Part shown: positions 1-7,752 of the stretch, one piece after another
Position numbering within the stretch: the first letter of the stretch is position 1
How the letters are laid out: each line of letters begins with the position of its first letter
NCBI RefSeq assembly: GCF_016801775.1
Contig: NZ_CP069004.1
Span: forward strand, 3,720,001-3,784,000
Origin: Sulfitobacter mediterraneus
Lineage (GTDB): Bacteria > Pseudomonadota > Alphaproteobacteria > Rhodobacterales > Rhodobacteraceae
Reading direction: 5' to 3'
DNA length: 64,000 nt
Position numbers and translations under genes: made by a program
The notes under the pieces: model-generated
The model's database searches: none
The model's input: only the letters and a program-made list of their open reading frames with translations
Told to the model about the DNA's origin: nothing

Positions 1-141
1 CGAAACGATTTTATCGGCGCTAAAGAGAGAGTTCACTGCAAGCAGGCGCGTGATCTCTTCGCGTTTCCAGAGCCCGACGACCACTGCCGCCAGAACAAGT
101 GCCAAAAGCAGCCGCCCCAGCCATTTACCGAAACTACGCAT
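1..141 (-). CDS. Truncated membrane-anchored protein, probably a serine hydrolase (beta-lactamase family)
   Basis: Only the first 47 codons lie in the window; the reading frame is open through base 1. It starts at the ATG complementary to 139-141. Residues 1-6 are basic and 8-24 are strongly hydrophobic (LGRLLLALVLAAVVVGLW), followed by KREEITRLLAVNSLFSADKIVS, which is the shape of an uncleaved N-terminal membrane anchor with a periplasmic domain after it. The stretch after the anchor resembles the start of Rhodobacteraceae serine hydrolases related to 6-aminohexanoate-dimer hydrolase, but no SxxK or other catalytic motif is in view, so the function is inference from a short segment. Confidence 0.5.
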   Translation of the reverse strand, partial: MRSFGKWLGRLLLALVLAAVVVGLWKREEITRLLAVNSLFSADKIVS

Positions 142-199
142 GGTGATCCCCCATTGTCCCTGCATCATCCAAGCACAGGCGGGTCTTTAATGCCAAGCT

Positions 200-1240
200 T
201 TACCCTGCGTAGTCCCATTTGATCCAGCGGCCATGAAAATCGGCCCGGCCCAGATTGAGCGTGAGATCGCCGGGCCAAAGCCGCAGCACCAGTGCTGCGC
301 CCATGTTGCCGCTGGTGTCACCATCGCTTTCCATTGACAGCCACGCCAGCGGGCGCTGCGCGGTGGCTCTGGCGCCAGCGGCCTCGATCAGAGCGCGGCC
401 CCGGTCTTGCGCGGCTTTGGGAAAGTACTGCCATGCGACTGTGTGCTGGATCAGGTGCAACTGCCCCTCGGGGGCATCGTCAAGACGCGGCGCCAGCCAG
501 TCAATCGCGTCACCGCGCGTGAGCGGCGCATTGGTGACGCTGGCCGCCGCCCGCGTCAGGGCAAGCCTTTCGGGCTGATCCGGCCAGAGATAGGCCGAGA
601 GGCGCAGCAGATCATCAGGCGCCGTCGGGTCCAGCGGATTGAGGTCCACGCCAGCGCGATCCGCGATGAGGGGCGCCGTCTCGGGGGGCAGGGGGCCGTC
701 CCAATCGGGGTGCAGAACCAGAGCCGGATCGGAGGCGCCGACGCGCGTGCCATTCACATCCACCGCAAAATGGTCCCACATCAGGTTCAGCCCGCCGCTT
801 GCGCCCAGCTCGCTCAGCCGGATGGGCAGATCGAAATGTGCGGCGGCGACATGGGCACCCGCAATCAACGCGGCGGAGCGGCGCACCTCGTTGGTTTGCG
901 GGGCGCTTTCTGTCCACTCCAGCAAAAAGGCTTCATGCTGGTTCAAAGCTGTCAGGACGCCATCGCGCAGATCGCTATCTGAGGCGGCATGGGGCGGGTA
1001 AAGCGCGGCAAGCTCGGGTGACTGGCCGCTCAGCACCAAGGCGTGCAGGCCACCTGCGATGCGAAGTGGCAGCGAGTGGCCCGCAGGCCCGATGTCACCG
1101 TCAAAGGCTGCCATCTTGGTGGCCAATGTACCGGTCGCGGGCCAATGCTCTGCGAGGATGGACAACAGCTGGCCCATGAAAGGCGAGCCCAAGCGCGTGC
1201 AGGCGTCAGCTTGGGCGCGGAAGGCTTGCGTGAGGTTCAA
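200..1240 (-). CDS. DUF2332 family protein
   Basis: A 346-residue soluble protein of the DUF2332 family, whose biochemical role is not established. Family-like features are LGSPFMGQLLSILAEHW near the N-terminus, an EIG-free central GASGGLNLMWDHF segment (about 144-156) that looks like a nucleotide or SAM-type glycine turn, and TVAWQYFP near residue 268. The start is a TTG whose last two bases overlap the TGA stop of pth (bases 1237-1240 read TTGA on this strand). The two genes are therefore probably translationally coupled in the order pth-DUF2332. No signal peptide or membrane segment is seen. The family assignment is by recognition of the overall pattern; the function is unknown. Confidence 0.75.
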   Translation of the reverse strand: MNLTQAFRAQADACTRLGSPFMGQLLSILAEHWPATGTLATKMAAFDGDIGPAGHSLPLRIAGGLHALVLSGQSPELAALYPPHAASDSDLRDGVLTALNQHEAFLLEWTESAPQTNEVRRSAALIAGAHVAAAHFDLPIRLSELGASGGLNLMWDHFAVDVNGTRVGASDPALVLHPDWDGPLPPETAPLIADRAGVDLNPLDPTAPDDLLRLSAYLWPDQPERLALTRAAASVTNAPLTRGDAIDWLAPRLDDAPEGQLHLIQHTVAWQYFPKAAQDRGRALIEAAGARATAQRPLAWLSMESDGDTSGNMGAALVLRLWPGDLTLNLGRADFHGRWIKWDYAG

Positions 1241-1926
1241 CGGAATTTCTCCATCAGCTTCTGAAACGGAGATTTCTGTGGCTCTTCAAGAGTTTCTGCC
1301 GGGGCAGGTTCAGCCGCCTTGGTCGCTTTCGGCCCCTTGGTGCCCGTACCGGAACGCGGCGGGTTCACCCGCATGGCCACGGCATTCAAGAACTTTGCCG
1401 TGTCGCCCGCCGCCAGATGCGCCACGCCATCGCTGATCCCGCGCAGCACATCATCGAGCCAATCCGCGTCGGCCTTGGGAAAATCGCGCAGCACATAGCC
1501 CGGCACCGCATCCTTGTGGCCCGGATGGCCGACCCCAAGGCGCACGCGGTCATACTCCGGCCCGATATGGGCATGGATGGAGCGCAACCCGTTGTGCCCC
1601 GCATGGCCGCCGCCGGTTTTACACTTGACCTTGCCGGGGGCGAGGTCGATCTCGTCGTGCAGCACGATCACATCTGCCGGGTCCAGCTTGTAAAACCGCA
1701 TCGCGGCCTGCACCGACTGGCCGGAGTTGTTCATAAAGGTCTCAGGTTTCAACAGCACCGCCCGATCAGGGCCAAATCGCCCTTCGCTGATGCTGCCCTG
1801 ATGCTTGCCCTTCCACGGGGCAAATCCATGATCCGCCGCGATTTGGTCGAGGGCCATAAAGCCGATGTTGTGCCGGTTACGGGCGTATTTGCCACCGGGG
1901 TTGCCGAGACCAACAATCAATTTCAT
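1237..1926 (-). CDS. pth: Peptidyl-tRNA hydrolase
   Basis: Pth cleaves the ester bond of peptidyl-tRNAs released prematurely from ribosomes, recycling tRNA in the cytoplasm. The 229-residue product starts at the ATG of MKLIVGLGNPGGKY; an open frame runs further upstream to 2043 but that extension is not family-like. The catalytic set is intact: Asn9, His19, Asn67 (FMNNSGQSV), Asp91 (VLHDEIDL) and Asn112 (GGHAGHNGLRS), matching E. coli Asn10, His20, Asn68, Asp93 and Asn114. A Pro/Ala/Lys-rich tail of about 40 residues extends past the usual end, as in other alphaproteobacterial Pth proteins. It lies downstream of rplY, a common bacterial pairing, and overlaps the start of the DUF2332 gene. Confidence 0.97.
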   Translation of the reverse strand: MKLIVGLGNPGGKYARNRHNIGFMALDQIAADHGFAPWKGKHQGSISEGRFGPDRAVLLKPETFMNNSGQSVQAAMRFYKLDPADVIVLHDEIDLAPGKVKCKTGGGHAGHNGLRSIHAHIGPEYDRVRLGVGHPGHKDAVPGYVLRDFPKADADWLDDVLRGISDGVAHLAAGDTAKFLNAVAMRVNPPRSGTGTKGPKATKAAEPAPAETLEEPQKSPFQKLMEKFR

Positions 1927-2112
1927 CACATCACTCCTGAACTTGGCGGCACTGTAACGCTGCTGCGGGGCGAGGGAAATGCTCGGGGCGGCAAAATTGC
2001 CTTGGGCCAGAATTTGGGGGCGCGTCTGGAGGCGGGCCAGCACCTTATGGAAAGACCCAGATCATAATGTCATCTGTCAGAGCACCTGGAGTATTCTCGC
2101 GGCGTTGGCCGG

Positions 2113-2146
2113 AAAAACAAAAGGGGCCGCAGATGCGACCCCTTTC
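2113..2146 (-). terminator. Rho-independent terminator of rplY
   Basis: On the minus strand AAAGGGGTCGC pairs with GCGGCCCCTTT across a four-base ATCT loop (11 pairs, one of them G-U), followed directly by TGTTTTT. It sits just past the rplY stop and about 190 bases before the pth start. Most rplY transcripts should end here, and pth should have its own promoter or depend on read-through. Confidence 0.85.
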
Positions 2147-2171
2147 AGCATTTGCGCAAGGCGCGTGATGC

Positions 2172-2828
2172 TTATTCTTCGTCGCCGTCAGATTGCTCTG
2201 TGGTTGGCACTTCGTCGGCTGCGACGTCTTCGTCTTCATCGTCGGACTGGCTGGCCAGACCGGAAGGTGCGGAGACCTGCGCGATAACAAAGTCACGGTC
2301 GATTGTTGGCTTGGCACCTGCTGGCAATTCCACATCGGAAATTGTCAGGTTGTCGCCGATTTCCAGACCAGACACGTCAATGACGAGGCTTTCAGGAATG
2401 TCAGCCGCAGTTACCACCAGTTCAACTTCTGGACGGATCAGCGTTAGAACGCCGCCCTTTTTCAGACCCGGGGATGTTTCTTCGCCGTGCACTTCAACGT
2501 TGATGAACAGGTTCACCTTAGTGGTGCGCTTGAGGCGCATGAAGTCGACATGCGTCGGCAGGTCTTTGACAACATGGCGCTGAACGTCGCGACAGATCAC
2601 ACGCACGTCGTCGTGACCTTCGACTTTCATGTTGAACAGGGTGGACTTGAACCGGCCCTTGCGCAGCATTGTCAGCAGCTTGTTGAAAGGAATGTTGATC
2701 GGCAAGGGATCGCTGTCGCCCCCGAACACAATTCCTGGTACCATACCGTCACGGCGCGCCTGACGAGCGGCGCCCTTGCCTGTCCCCGTGCGAACCTGGG
2801 CTTCAAGATCTGGAATCTCTCCGGCCAT
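2172..2828 (-). CDS. rplY: 50S ribosomal protein L25/Ctc
   Basis: L25 binds 5S rRNA in the large subunit; this is the long Ctc-type form with a C-terminal TL5 domain. The 218-residue protein begins [28 protein letters not shown], the conserved 5S-binding start. The ATG complementary to 2826-2828 is chosen because GGAG lies six bases before it; an in-frame TTG four codons earlier falls inside that ribosome-binding site. The tail is very acidic ([23 protein letters not shown]). A hairpin in its leader (2851-2879) and a strong terminator behind it suggest a mostly monocistronic message. Confidence 0.97.
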   Translation of the reverse strand: MAGEIPDLEAQVRTGTGKGAARQARRDGMVPGIVFGGDSDPLPINIPFNKLLTMLRKGRFKSTLFNMKVEGHDDVRVICRDVQRHVVKDLPTHVDFMRLKRTTKVNLFINVEVHGEETSPGLKKGGVLTLIRPEVELVVTAADIPESLVIDVSGLEIGDNLTISDVELPAGAKPTIDRDFVIAQVSAPSGLASQSDDEDEDVAADEVPTTEQSDGDEE

Positions 2829-2850
2829 TTTAATCTCCAATATATTTAGG

Positions 2851-2879
2851 GCGGGAATCCTCCAAGGCTGTATTCCCGC
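2851..2879 (-). promoter_or_regulatory. Hairpin in the 5' leader of rplY
   Basis: GCGGGAAT and ATTCCCGC form a perfect 8-bp inverted repeat around a 13-base loop that contains GGAGG, about 20 bases upstream of the rplY start codon. No T-run follows, so it is not a terminator. A ribosomal-protein leader or mRNA-stability element is possible. Regulation by it is inference. Confidence 0.45.
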
Positions 2880-2976
2880 GTGAAGCCGCGCGTATAGACG
2901 CCTTTTGCCGGTGTGAAAAGGGCAAATCTGTCCTTGCGGTCTTGGCTCTTGATCACGGGCGTGGCAAGCCGGTGCA

Positions 2977-4131
2977 ATGAGCCTGAAAAACGATCTTTAT
3001 TTGACCCGCAAACCCCTTGCCGGATTTCTCGCCATCGGGCTGACCTGGGCTGTGTATTTCGCCCAGATGCCGGTGATCAAGGCAAATGTAGAGGCCTCGG
3101 ACGGGGCTTATGGGGCGGCGGTGTTGTTTGCGGCCTTCGGGGCGGTGGCGGCCATGTGGCTGGCACCTGCCTGCCAGAAATACGCCAAAGGGTTGGCATT
3201 GCCATTGGGCATGGCCGCACTGGGGCTGGGGATGTTTGGTGCGGGGGCGGCGGCCAGCCTGACGTTTCTCACGGTTGCGCTTTTGCTGGCCTCTGCGGGA
3301 TCCGGGGTTGTGGATGTCCTGATCAATGCGCGGGTGTCCGAGATCGAAGAGCGCTCTGGCAGATCGCTGATGAACCTCAATCATGCGCTCTATTCCTTTG
3401 CCTATGCAGGCGGAGCGCTGGCGACCGGTGCCCTGCGCAGCCTTGAGGTCACGCCAGTTCCGGTTTTTGCGGGTGTCTGTGTGATATTGGCGCTGCTGGC
3501 CTGGGCCTCTTACGGGGTTGCTCCCGAGGTGCAGGAGATTCGTGACACACCAAACAGCGGCTTGCCGCATGTGCTGGTCCTTTTGGTGGGGCTGGTGGTG
3601 ATGATGGCCTTTCTGGCCGAGGCGGCCTCCGAAGGGTGGTCGGCGCTGCATCTTGAGCGGACCTTGGGCGGCACCGCGGGCGAAGGGGCCATGGGCCCGG
3701 CGCTTTTGGGGCTGACGATGGGCATTGGCCGGCTTAGCGGTCATGCGCTGTCCCAGTGGATGCGTGACACCCATCTGATGCTGGTGGCTGCCTTGGTTTC
3801 TGCCGCCGGGCTGGTGCTGGCGGCGGCTGCGGGCAGTGTCGCTGTCGCGCTGACCGGCTTTGCCATTGCGGGATTGGGCATTTCGGTGGTGGCGCCCTTG
3901 GCGCTTGCGTTGATCGGGCGGGTGGTTGCGCCGCAGGTGCGGCTGGCGGCGATCAGCCGCGCCTCAGTGCTTGGGTATGGCGCGTTTTTCTTTGGCCCGC
4001 CCTTGATGGGATTGATCGCCGAAGGCTTTGGGCTGCGCACGGCCTTCGGGGCAATCGCGGTGCTGCTGGCCCTGACGGCGTTGGCGTTGATCCCGGCGGT
4101 GGCGCGGCGCGTGGCCTACGCCCGCGCCTGA
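2977..4131 (+). CDS. MFS transporter
   Basis: A 384-residue major facilitator superfamily carrier with about 12 hydrophobic segments and almost no soluble domain. The first segment ([22 protein letters not shown]) is followed by a second rich in Gly/Ala. The second half opens with [27 protein letters not shown], a pattern seen in sugar- or drug-efflux-like MFS proteins (COG0738/YfcJ-like), but no substrate motif is decisive. The start at [13 protein letters not shown] has no strong ribosome-binding site. Its last 16 bases overlap the end of the convergent sulfotransferase gene. The substrate is unknown. Confidence 0.85.
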   Translation: MSLKNDLYLTRKPLAGFLAIGLTWAVYFAQMPVIKANVEASDGAYGAAVLFAAFGAVAAMWLAPACQKYAKGLALPLGMAALGLGMFGAGAAASLTFLTVALLLASAGSGVVDVLINARVSEIEERSGRSLMNLNHALYSFAYAGGALATGALRSLEVTPVPVFAGVCVILALLAWASYGVAPEVQEIRDTPNSGLPHVLVLLVGLVVMMAFLAEAASEGWSALHLERTLGGTAGEGAMGPALLGLTMGIGRLSGHALSQWMRDTHLMLVAALVSAAGLVLAAAAGSVAVALTGFAIAGLGISVVAPLALALIGRVVAPQVRLAAISRASVLGYGAFFFGPPLMGLIAEGFGLRTAFGAIAVLLALTALALIPAVARRVAYARA

Positions 4132-4736
4132 TGCAAATAGCCGCCAGCGGCCAGCAACCGGTCATAAAGCGCAAATTCATCGGCCCGCGCCGCCCGCAAC
4201 AGCGCGGCAACATCATCGCTCAGTGCGGCATCCATAGGCGGTGAGACATTCCTGGGCGCGATCTCGACCGGCTCCTCCAACCGTTCTGACAGGAACTGCC
4301 TGAAGGTATGTTGGTTTTCATAGGCGAACAGATGTTCAACCTGCACCGCGCCGCTGCCATCAGTGAGGAAATTGAACTGCGTGCCGATCTGGGCGTGGGG
4401 GGGCGGATTCTCCGAAATGACGTCCCTCACATAGTCGTCAAAGCTGATGCCATCGGTGCTCAGATCGCTGCCCTTGAGCCGGTCCGCCGTGCGATATTTG
4501 TACCAACTGCGGATCTGATCGACCGGATCGCGCATCACCGCTAGCGGTTCGGGAAAGACGCCAAAGGTATCCTCCAGAAACGGGCCGATCTTGCGCATAT
4601 ACCTCTGCGCGTTGATATGCTTTCGATTGCGTGAAAAGATCACCTCCGCCTTGGGGCGGAGGGCCATCTCAACGGCGGTTGTGCCGGTCTTGGGGACCGC
4701 CAGAAAGGCCAGTCTATGCCGCAGGAAAATCAACAT
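4116..4736 (-). CDS. Small sulfotransferase-family protein
   Basis: A 206-residue protein with the two PAPS-binding signatures of sulfotransferases. The 5'-phosphosulfate loop is VPKTGTTAVE (residues 14-23; PKTGTT in place of PKSGTT), and the 3'-phosphate motif is VMRDPVDQIRSWYKYR (67-82). It is shorter than typical carbohydrate sulfotransferases (250-350 residues) and resembles the short sulfotransferase family 2 proteins common in Rhodobacteraceae. No signal peptide is seen, so it should be cytoplasmic. It stands alone, convergent with the MFS gene and upstream of no obvious partner. The acceptor substrate cannot be read from sequence. Confidence 0.75.
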   Translation of the reverse strand: MLIFLRHRLAFLAVPKTGTTAVEMALRPKAEVIFSRNRKHINAQRYMRKIGPFLEDTFGVFPEPLAVMRDPVDQIRSWYKYRTADRLKGSDLSTDGISFDDYVRDVISENPPPHAQIGTQFNFLTDGSGAVQVEHLFAYENQHTFRQFLSERLEEPVEIAPRNVSPPMDAALSDDVAALLRAARADEFALYDRLLAAGGYLHQARA

Positions 4737-4759
4737 GGACCAGACCTATCAGGGGGGGA

Positions 4760-5926
4760 TCAAGACTGCCAGACCCCGCCAAAATCGCGCGGCACCAAAA
4801 GATTGTGGCGGCCCAGATCCGTGACTTTTGTTTCCCCGCAAAGGGCCATGGTGATGTCCAGCTCGCGGTGGATGACCTCAAGGGCGGTGGTCACGCCCTT
4901 TTGCCCCATCGCGCCAAGGCCATAGACAAAGGCCCGCCCGATAAAGGTGCCCTTGGCCCCCATGGCCAGCGCCTTGAGCACGTCCTGACCAGAGCGGATG
5001 CCGCTGTCTAGATGCACTTCGACCTGGTCGCCAACCGCGTCCAGAATGGAAGGCAGCGCCGCGATGGAACTGATCGCACCGTCAAGCTGGCGGCCGCCGT
5101 GGTTGGAGACAATGATCGCATCCGCACCGACCTTGAGCGCCATTTTGGCGTCTTCGGCATCCAGAATACCTTTGAGGATCACCTTGCCGCCCCATTGTTC
5201 TTTAAGCTTGGCGACCTTGTTCCAATCCAGTGATGGATCAAACTGTTCCGCGGTCCATGCCCCAAGGCTGGAGGCATCGGAGATCCCATCGACATGGCCA
5301 ACGATATTGCCAAACTCGCGCCGCTGCGCCCGGAGCATTTCAAGCCCCCATGACCATTTGGTCGCCAGATTGGCCATGGTCTTGAGCGTCAGTTTCGGCG
5401 GGGCAGACAGCCCGTTTTTCAGATCCTTGTGGCGTTGTCCCAAAATTTGCAGATCCAGTGTGATTACCAAAGCCGAACAATTGGCGTCCTTGGCCCGCTG
5501 GATCAGGCGGCTGACATAGTCCTGATCGCGCATTGTGTAGAGCTGAAACCAGAACGGCGCGCCCGTTGCCTCGGCCACATCCTCGATGGAGTTGATCGAC
5601 ATCGTGGACAGGGTGAAGGGCACCCCGAAATCCCGCGCGGCTTTGGCCGCTTTGATCTCGCCATCGGCGTGTTGCATGCCGGTCAGGCCAACCGGGGCCA
5701 GCGCCACGGGCATGGCCACATCCTGACCGATCATCTGGCTCGCGGTGCTGCGCCCCGACATATCGACCGCCACCCGTTGCCTCAGGCGCAACTGGTCAAA
5801 ATCAGAGGTGTTCTCGCGAAAGGTCTGCTCCGTCCAGCTGCCGGATTCGCAATAGTCAAAGAACATGCGCGGCACGCGGCGTTCGTAGATGCGTTTGAGA
5901 TCATTGATGTTCGTGATGACGGGCAT
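4760..5926 (-). CDS. lldD: FMN-dependent L-lactate dehydrogenase / alpha-hydroxy-acid oxidase family
   Basis: Oxidises L-lactate (or a similar 2-hydroxyacid) to the 2-oxoacid with FMN and feeds electrons to the respiratory chain. The 388-residue protein starts at MPVITNINDLKRIYERRVP, with GGAG eight bases upstream of the ATG. FMN-family signatures are visible: RRVPRMFFDYCESGSW near the N-terminus, TLSTMSINSIEDVAEA, VITLDLQILGQRHKD, and the catalytic SNHGGRQLDGA (His and Arg) followed by LDSGIRSGQDVLKA and GRAFVYGLGAMG. Length and motifs fit LldD. A perfect inverted repeat lies 17-37 bases upstream, and the gene is divergent from the nitroreductase and marR. Confidence 0.92.
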   Translation of the reverse strand: MPVITNINDLKRIYERRVPRMFFDYCESGSWTEQTFRENTSDFDQLRLRQRVAVDMSGRSTASQMIGQDVAMPVALAPVGLTGMQHADGEIKAAKAARDFGVPFTLSTMSINSIEDVAEATGAPFWFQLYTMRDQDYVSRLIQRAKDANCSALVITLDLQILGQRHKDLKNGLSAPPKLTLKTMANLATKWSWGLEMLRAQRREFGNIVGHVDGISDASSLGAWTAEQFDPSLDWNKVAKLKEQWGGKVILKGILDAEDAKMALKVGADAIIVSNHGGRQLDGAISSIAALPSILDAVGDQVEVHLDSGIRSGQDVLKALAMGAKGTFIGRAFVYGLGAMGQKGVTTALEVIHRELDITMALCGETKVTDLGRHNLLVPRDFGGVWQS

Positions 5927-5942
5927 GGTGTTTTGCTCCACT

Positions 5943-5963
5943 TTGGTAATGTTTGCTTACCAA
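5943..5963. promoter_or_regulatory. Inverted repeat in the lldD promoter
   Basis: TTGGTAA and TTACCAA form a perfect 7-bp inverted repeat with a 7-base spacer just upstream of lldD. TTGGT..ACCAA half-sites are typical of GntR/FadR-type regulators such as LldR, although the spacer here is longer than in the classical LldR operator and no gntR gene is adjacent. The role as an operator is inference. Confidence 0.45.
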
Positions 5964-6004
5964 TCAGCGGGCAGAAGATCAATTTTCTTTTTGCTGGGTT
6001 GATT

Positions 6005-6020
6005 GGTGCGATATCGCACC
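6005..6020. promoter_or_regulatory. Perfect 16-bp palindrome, candidate MarR operator
   Basis: GGTGCGATATCGCACC reads identically on both strands. It lies in the divergent lldD/nitroreductase promoter, 40 bases before the nitroreductase start, with the marR gene at the end of that operon. MarR proteins bind palindromes of this size, so autoregulation is likely by inference. Confidence 0.6.
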
Positions 6021-6024
6021 ATAT

Positions 6025-6048
6025 ATATAGTTCGAAATCGTACTATAT
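6025..6048. promoter_or_regulatory. Second palindrome, candidate MarR operator
   Basis: Arms ATATAGTTCGA and TCGTACTATAT pair with 10 of 11 matches across a two-base AA spacer. The element ends 11 bases before the nitroreductase start codon and overlaps the ribosome-binding region upstream edge. A bound repressor here would block initiation. It lies four bases from the 16-bp palindrome at 6005. Confidence 0.6.
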
Positions 6049-6059
6049 GGAGATTCGAA

Positions 6060-7166
6060 ATGGCACTTTCCAGACGAAAAGCATTGGCTCTGATCGGCGG
6101 CGGCACTTTGTTGGCGGCAACGGGGGCAGTGGGCGGCTTTGCGGCGACACGCACACCGAACAGCGCAATCCGGCCATGGTCCTTGGCGGGCCAATATGAC
6201 GATCCAAGATTGAACGCACTGAGCTATGCACTGCTGGCCCCGAACCCGCACAACCTGCAACCCTGGCAAGTGCGGCTGGAGGGGGATACCGGGCTGACCC
6301 TGATCCGAGACAGCACCAAAGCCCTGCCTGAGACCGATCCGCTCGACCGGCAAATTTTTATCGGTTTGGGCTGTTTCATCGAGCAGATGGAACTGGCGGC
6401 TGGCGCAGCGGGATACCAGACTGAGGTGACGCTGTTCCCCGAAGGCCCAGATGGCCCTGTGGCCAATGCGGAACTGACCAGAGGCGGCAAAGCCGATCCG
6501 CTGGCGGCGCATATCCTGATGCGCGGATCGTGCAAGGAACCCTATGAGGACCGCACGGTGCCTGCGGCATTGGCCAATCAACTTGAGCTGCTTGCAGATA
6601 TCCACACTGATCCCGCGATGGTCGACAAGCTGCGCAGGCTGACCATTGATGCCTGGATGGTCGAAACGATGACCCCGCGCACGATGCAGGAAAGTGTGGA
6701 TCTGATGCGGATGGGCAAAACCGAAATCAACACCAACCCTGATGGCATTGATCTCGGCGGCCCGTTTCTGGAGGGATTGATGGTGGCAGGACTGCTCAGC
6801 CGGGAGGCGCTTTCTGATCCAGACAGCAGCGGTTTTCAACAAGGACTAACGATCTATCACGACATGCTGACGGCCACGCCTGCCTATGCGGTGGTCACCA
6901 CCAATGGCAACAACCGGACGGATCAGATTGCAGCGGGGCGCCGCTGGCTTCGGCTCAATCTGGCGACCACAGGGATGGGGCTGTCACTGCATCCGGTCAG
7001 TCAGGCGTTGCAGGAATATCCTGAAATGAAAGAGCATTACGCGCAGGCGCATCAAATGCTCGCTCCCGAGGGGCATACGGTTCAAATGCTGGGGCGGTTG
7101 GGCTATGGTCCAGCCACACAGCGCACGCCGCGTTGGCCACTGGAGACCAAGCTGATTGACGCATGA
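6060..7166 (+). CDS. Tat-exported Acg-like nitroreductase-family protein
   Basis: A 368-residue FMN-type nitroreductase-fold protein of the longer Acg-like group. The chosen ATG has GGAG seven bases upstream; longer in-frame starts would read through the operators. The N-terminus MALSRRKALALIGGGTLLAATGAVGGFAAT is a twin-arginine signal (SRRKALA plus hydrophobic stretch), so the protein is probably exported folded with its cofactor. The conserved region LSYALLAPNPHNLQPWQVRLEGD (about 55-77) matches the substrate/FMN-binding start of the family, and TTGMGLSLHPVSQALQEYPEM lies near the C-terminus. It overlaps marR downstream. The physiological substrate is unknown; a link to lactate oxidation or nitro-compound stress is speculation. 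Confidence 0.8.
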   Translation: MALSRRKALALIGGGTLLAATGAVGGFAATRTPNSAIRPWSLAGQYDDPRLNALSYALLAPNPHNLQPWQVRLEGDTGLTLIRDSTKALPETDPLDRQIFIGLGCFIEQMELAAGAAGYQTEVTLFPEGPDGPVANAELTRGGKADPLAAHILMRGSCKEPYEDRTVPAALANQLELLADIHTDPAMVDKLRRLTIDAWMVETMTPRTMQESVDLMRMGKTEINTNPDGIDLGGPFLEGLMVAGLLSREALSDPDSSGFQQGLTIYHDMLTATPAYAVVTTNGNNRTDQIAAGRRWLRLNLATTGMGLSLHPVSQALQEYPEMKEHYAQAHQMLAPEGHTVQMLGRLGYGPATQRTPRWPLETKLIDA

Positions 7167-7620
7167 CTTCGACCCCGCCATGATCTTCGACTTTTTCAAA
7201 GAGGTCGGGATCATCGAACAGCTCAGCCGCGCCCGACTTGAGGCGCGCTTGCCGGATGGTTTGATTGCACCGCATTTTGCGGTCCTCAACCACCTGACGA
7301 TGCGGGGTGATGGCGCGGTGCCGATCGACATGGCCCGCGCCTTTCAGGTGCCAAAAACCTCAATGACCCACACCATAAAAGGGCTGGTGCAGCATGGTCT
7401 GGTTGATCTGCGTGCCAATCCGGATGACGGCCGTTCCAAACGTGTCTGGTTGACAGAAAAAGGCGTTGCGCTGCGCCAAGAGGTGATCACCGCGCTGGGC
7501 GCGGATTTCGCGGTGCTGGCGCAGGGGTTCGATATGGCACAGCTGGCCCGGATCAAACCCACCCTGACCGCATTGCGGGAATACCTTGACGATGCCCGCG
7601 ATGTGACGGCGGGCAGTTAG
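7156..7620 (+). CDS. MarR-family transcriptional regulator
   Basis: A 154-residue winged-helix regulator. The DNA-binding part is HFAVLNHLTMRGDGAVPIDMARAFQVPKTSMTHTIKGLVQHGLVDLRANPDDGRSKRVWLTEKG (about 36-99), with the recognition helix at KTSMTHTIKGL and the wing at DDGRSKRV. The TTG start at 7156 overlaps the nitroreductase stop by 11 bases and keeps the residues before MIFDFFKEVGIIEQLSRA; an internal ATG at 7180 is the alternative. It probably represses its own operon and perhaps lldD through the palindromes at 6005-6048. It ends at the TAG directly in front of the 16-bp direct repeat that opens the inserted segment. Confidence 0.9.
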   Translation: MTHDFDPAMIFDFFKEVGIIEQLSRARLEARLPDGLIAPHFAVLNHLTMRGDGAVPIDMARAFQVPKTSMTHTIKGLVQHGLVDLRANPDDGRSKRVWLTEKGVALRQEVITALGADFAVLAQGFDMAQLARIKPTLTALREYLDDARDVTAGS

Positions 7621-7636
7621 GCCCTCAAGCCCGGTG
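7621..7636. repeat. Left copy of 16-bp direct repeat bounding an inserted segment
   Basis: GCCCTCAAGCCCGGTG begins the base after the marR stop codon. An exact second copy is at 9414-9429, where it forms the last three codons, stop codon and four following bases of trpA. The flanking bases differ on both sides, so the match is exactly 16 bp. This is read as the scar of the original trpA end. Confidence 0.85.
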
Positions 7637-7752
7637 TCCCGAAATTGAACCAAGTTTGAGTAACCAATTTTGCCAAGTGGGAGACGCCTAACGCGAGAGA
7701 TTCCCTCATACGGCGATCAGATCGCTTGATTAACACTCTCCTTTTGTGATCA

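Noticed and set aside
1927..2043. N-terminal extension of Pth by 39 codons
   Set aside because: The Pth family begins at MKLIVGLGNP; the extension is not conserved in type and lies in the likely promoter region.
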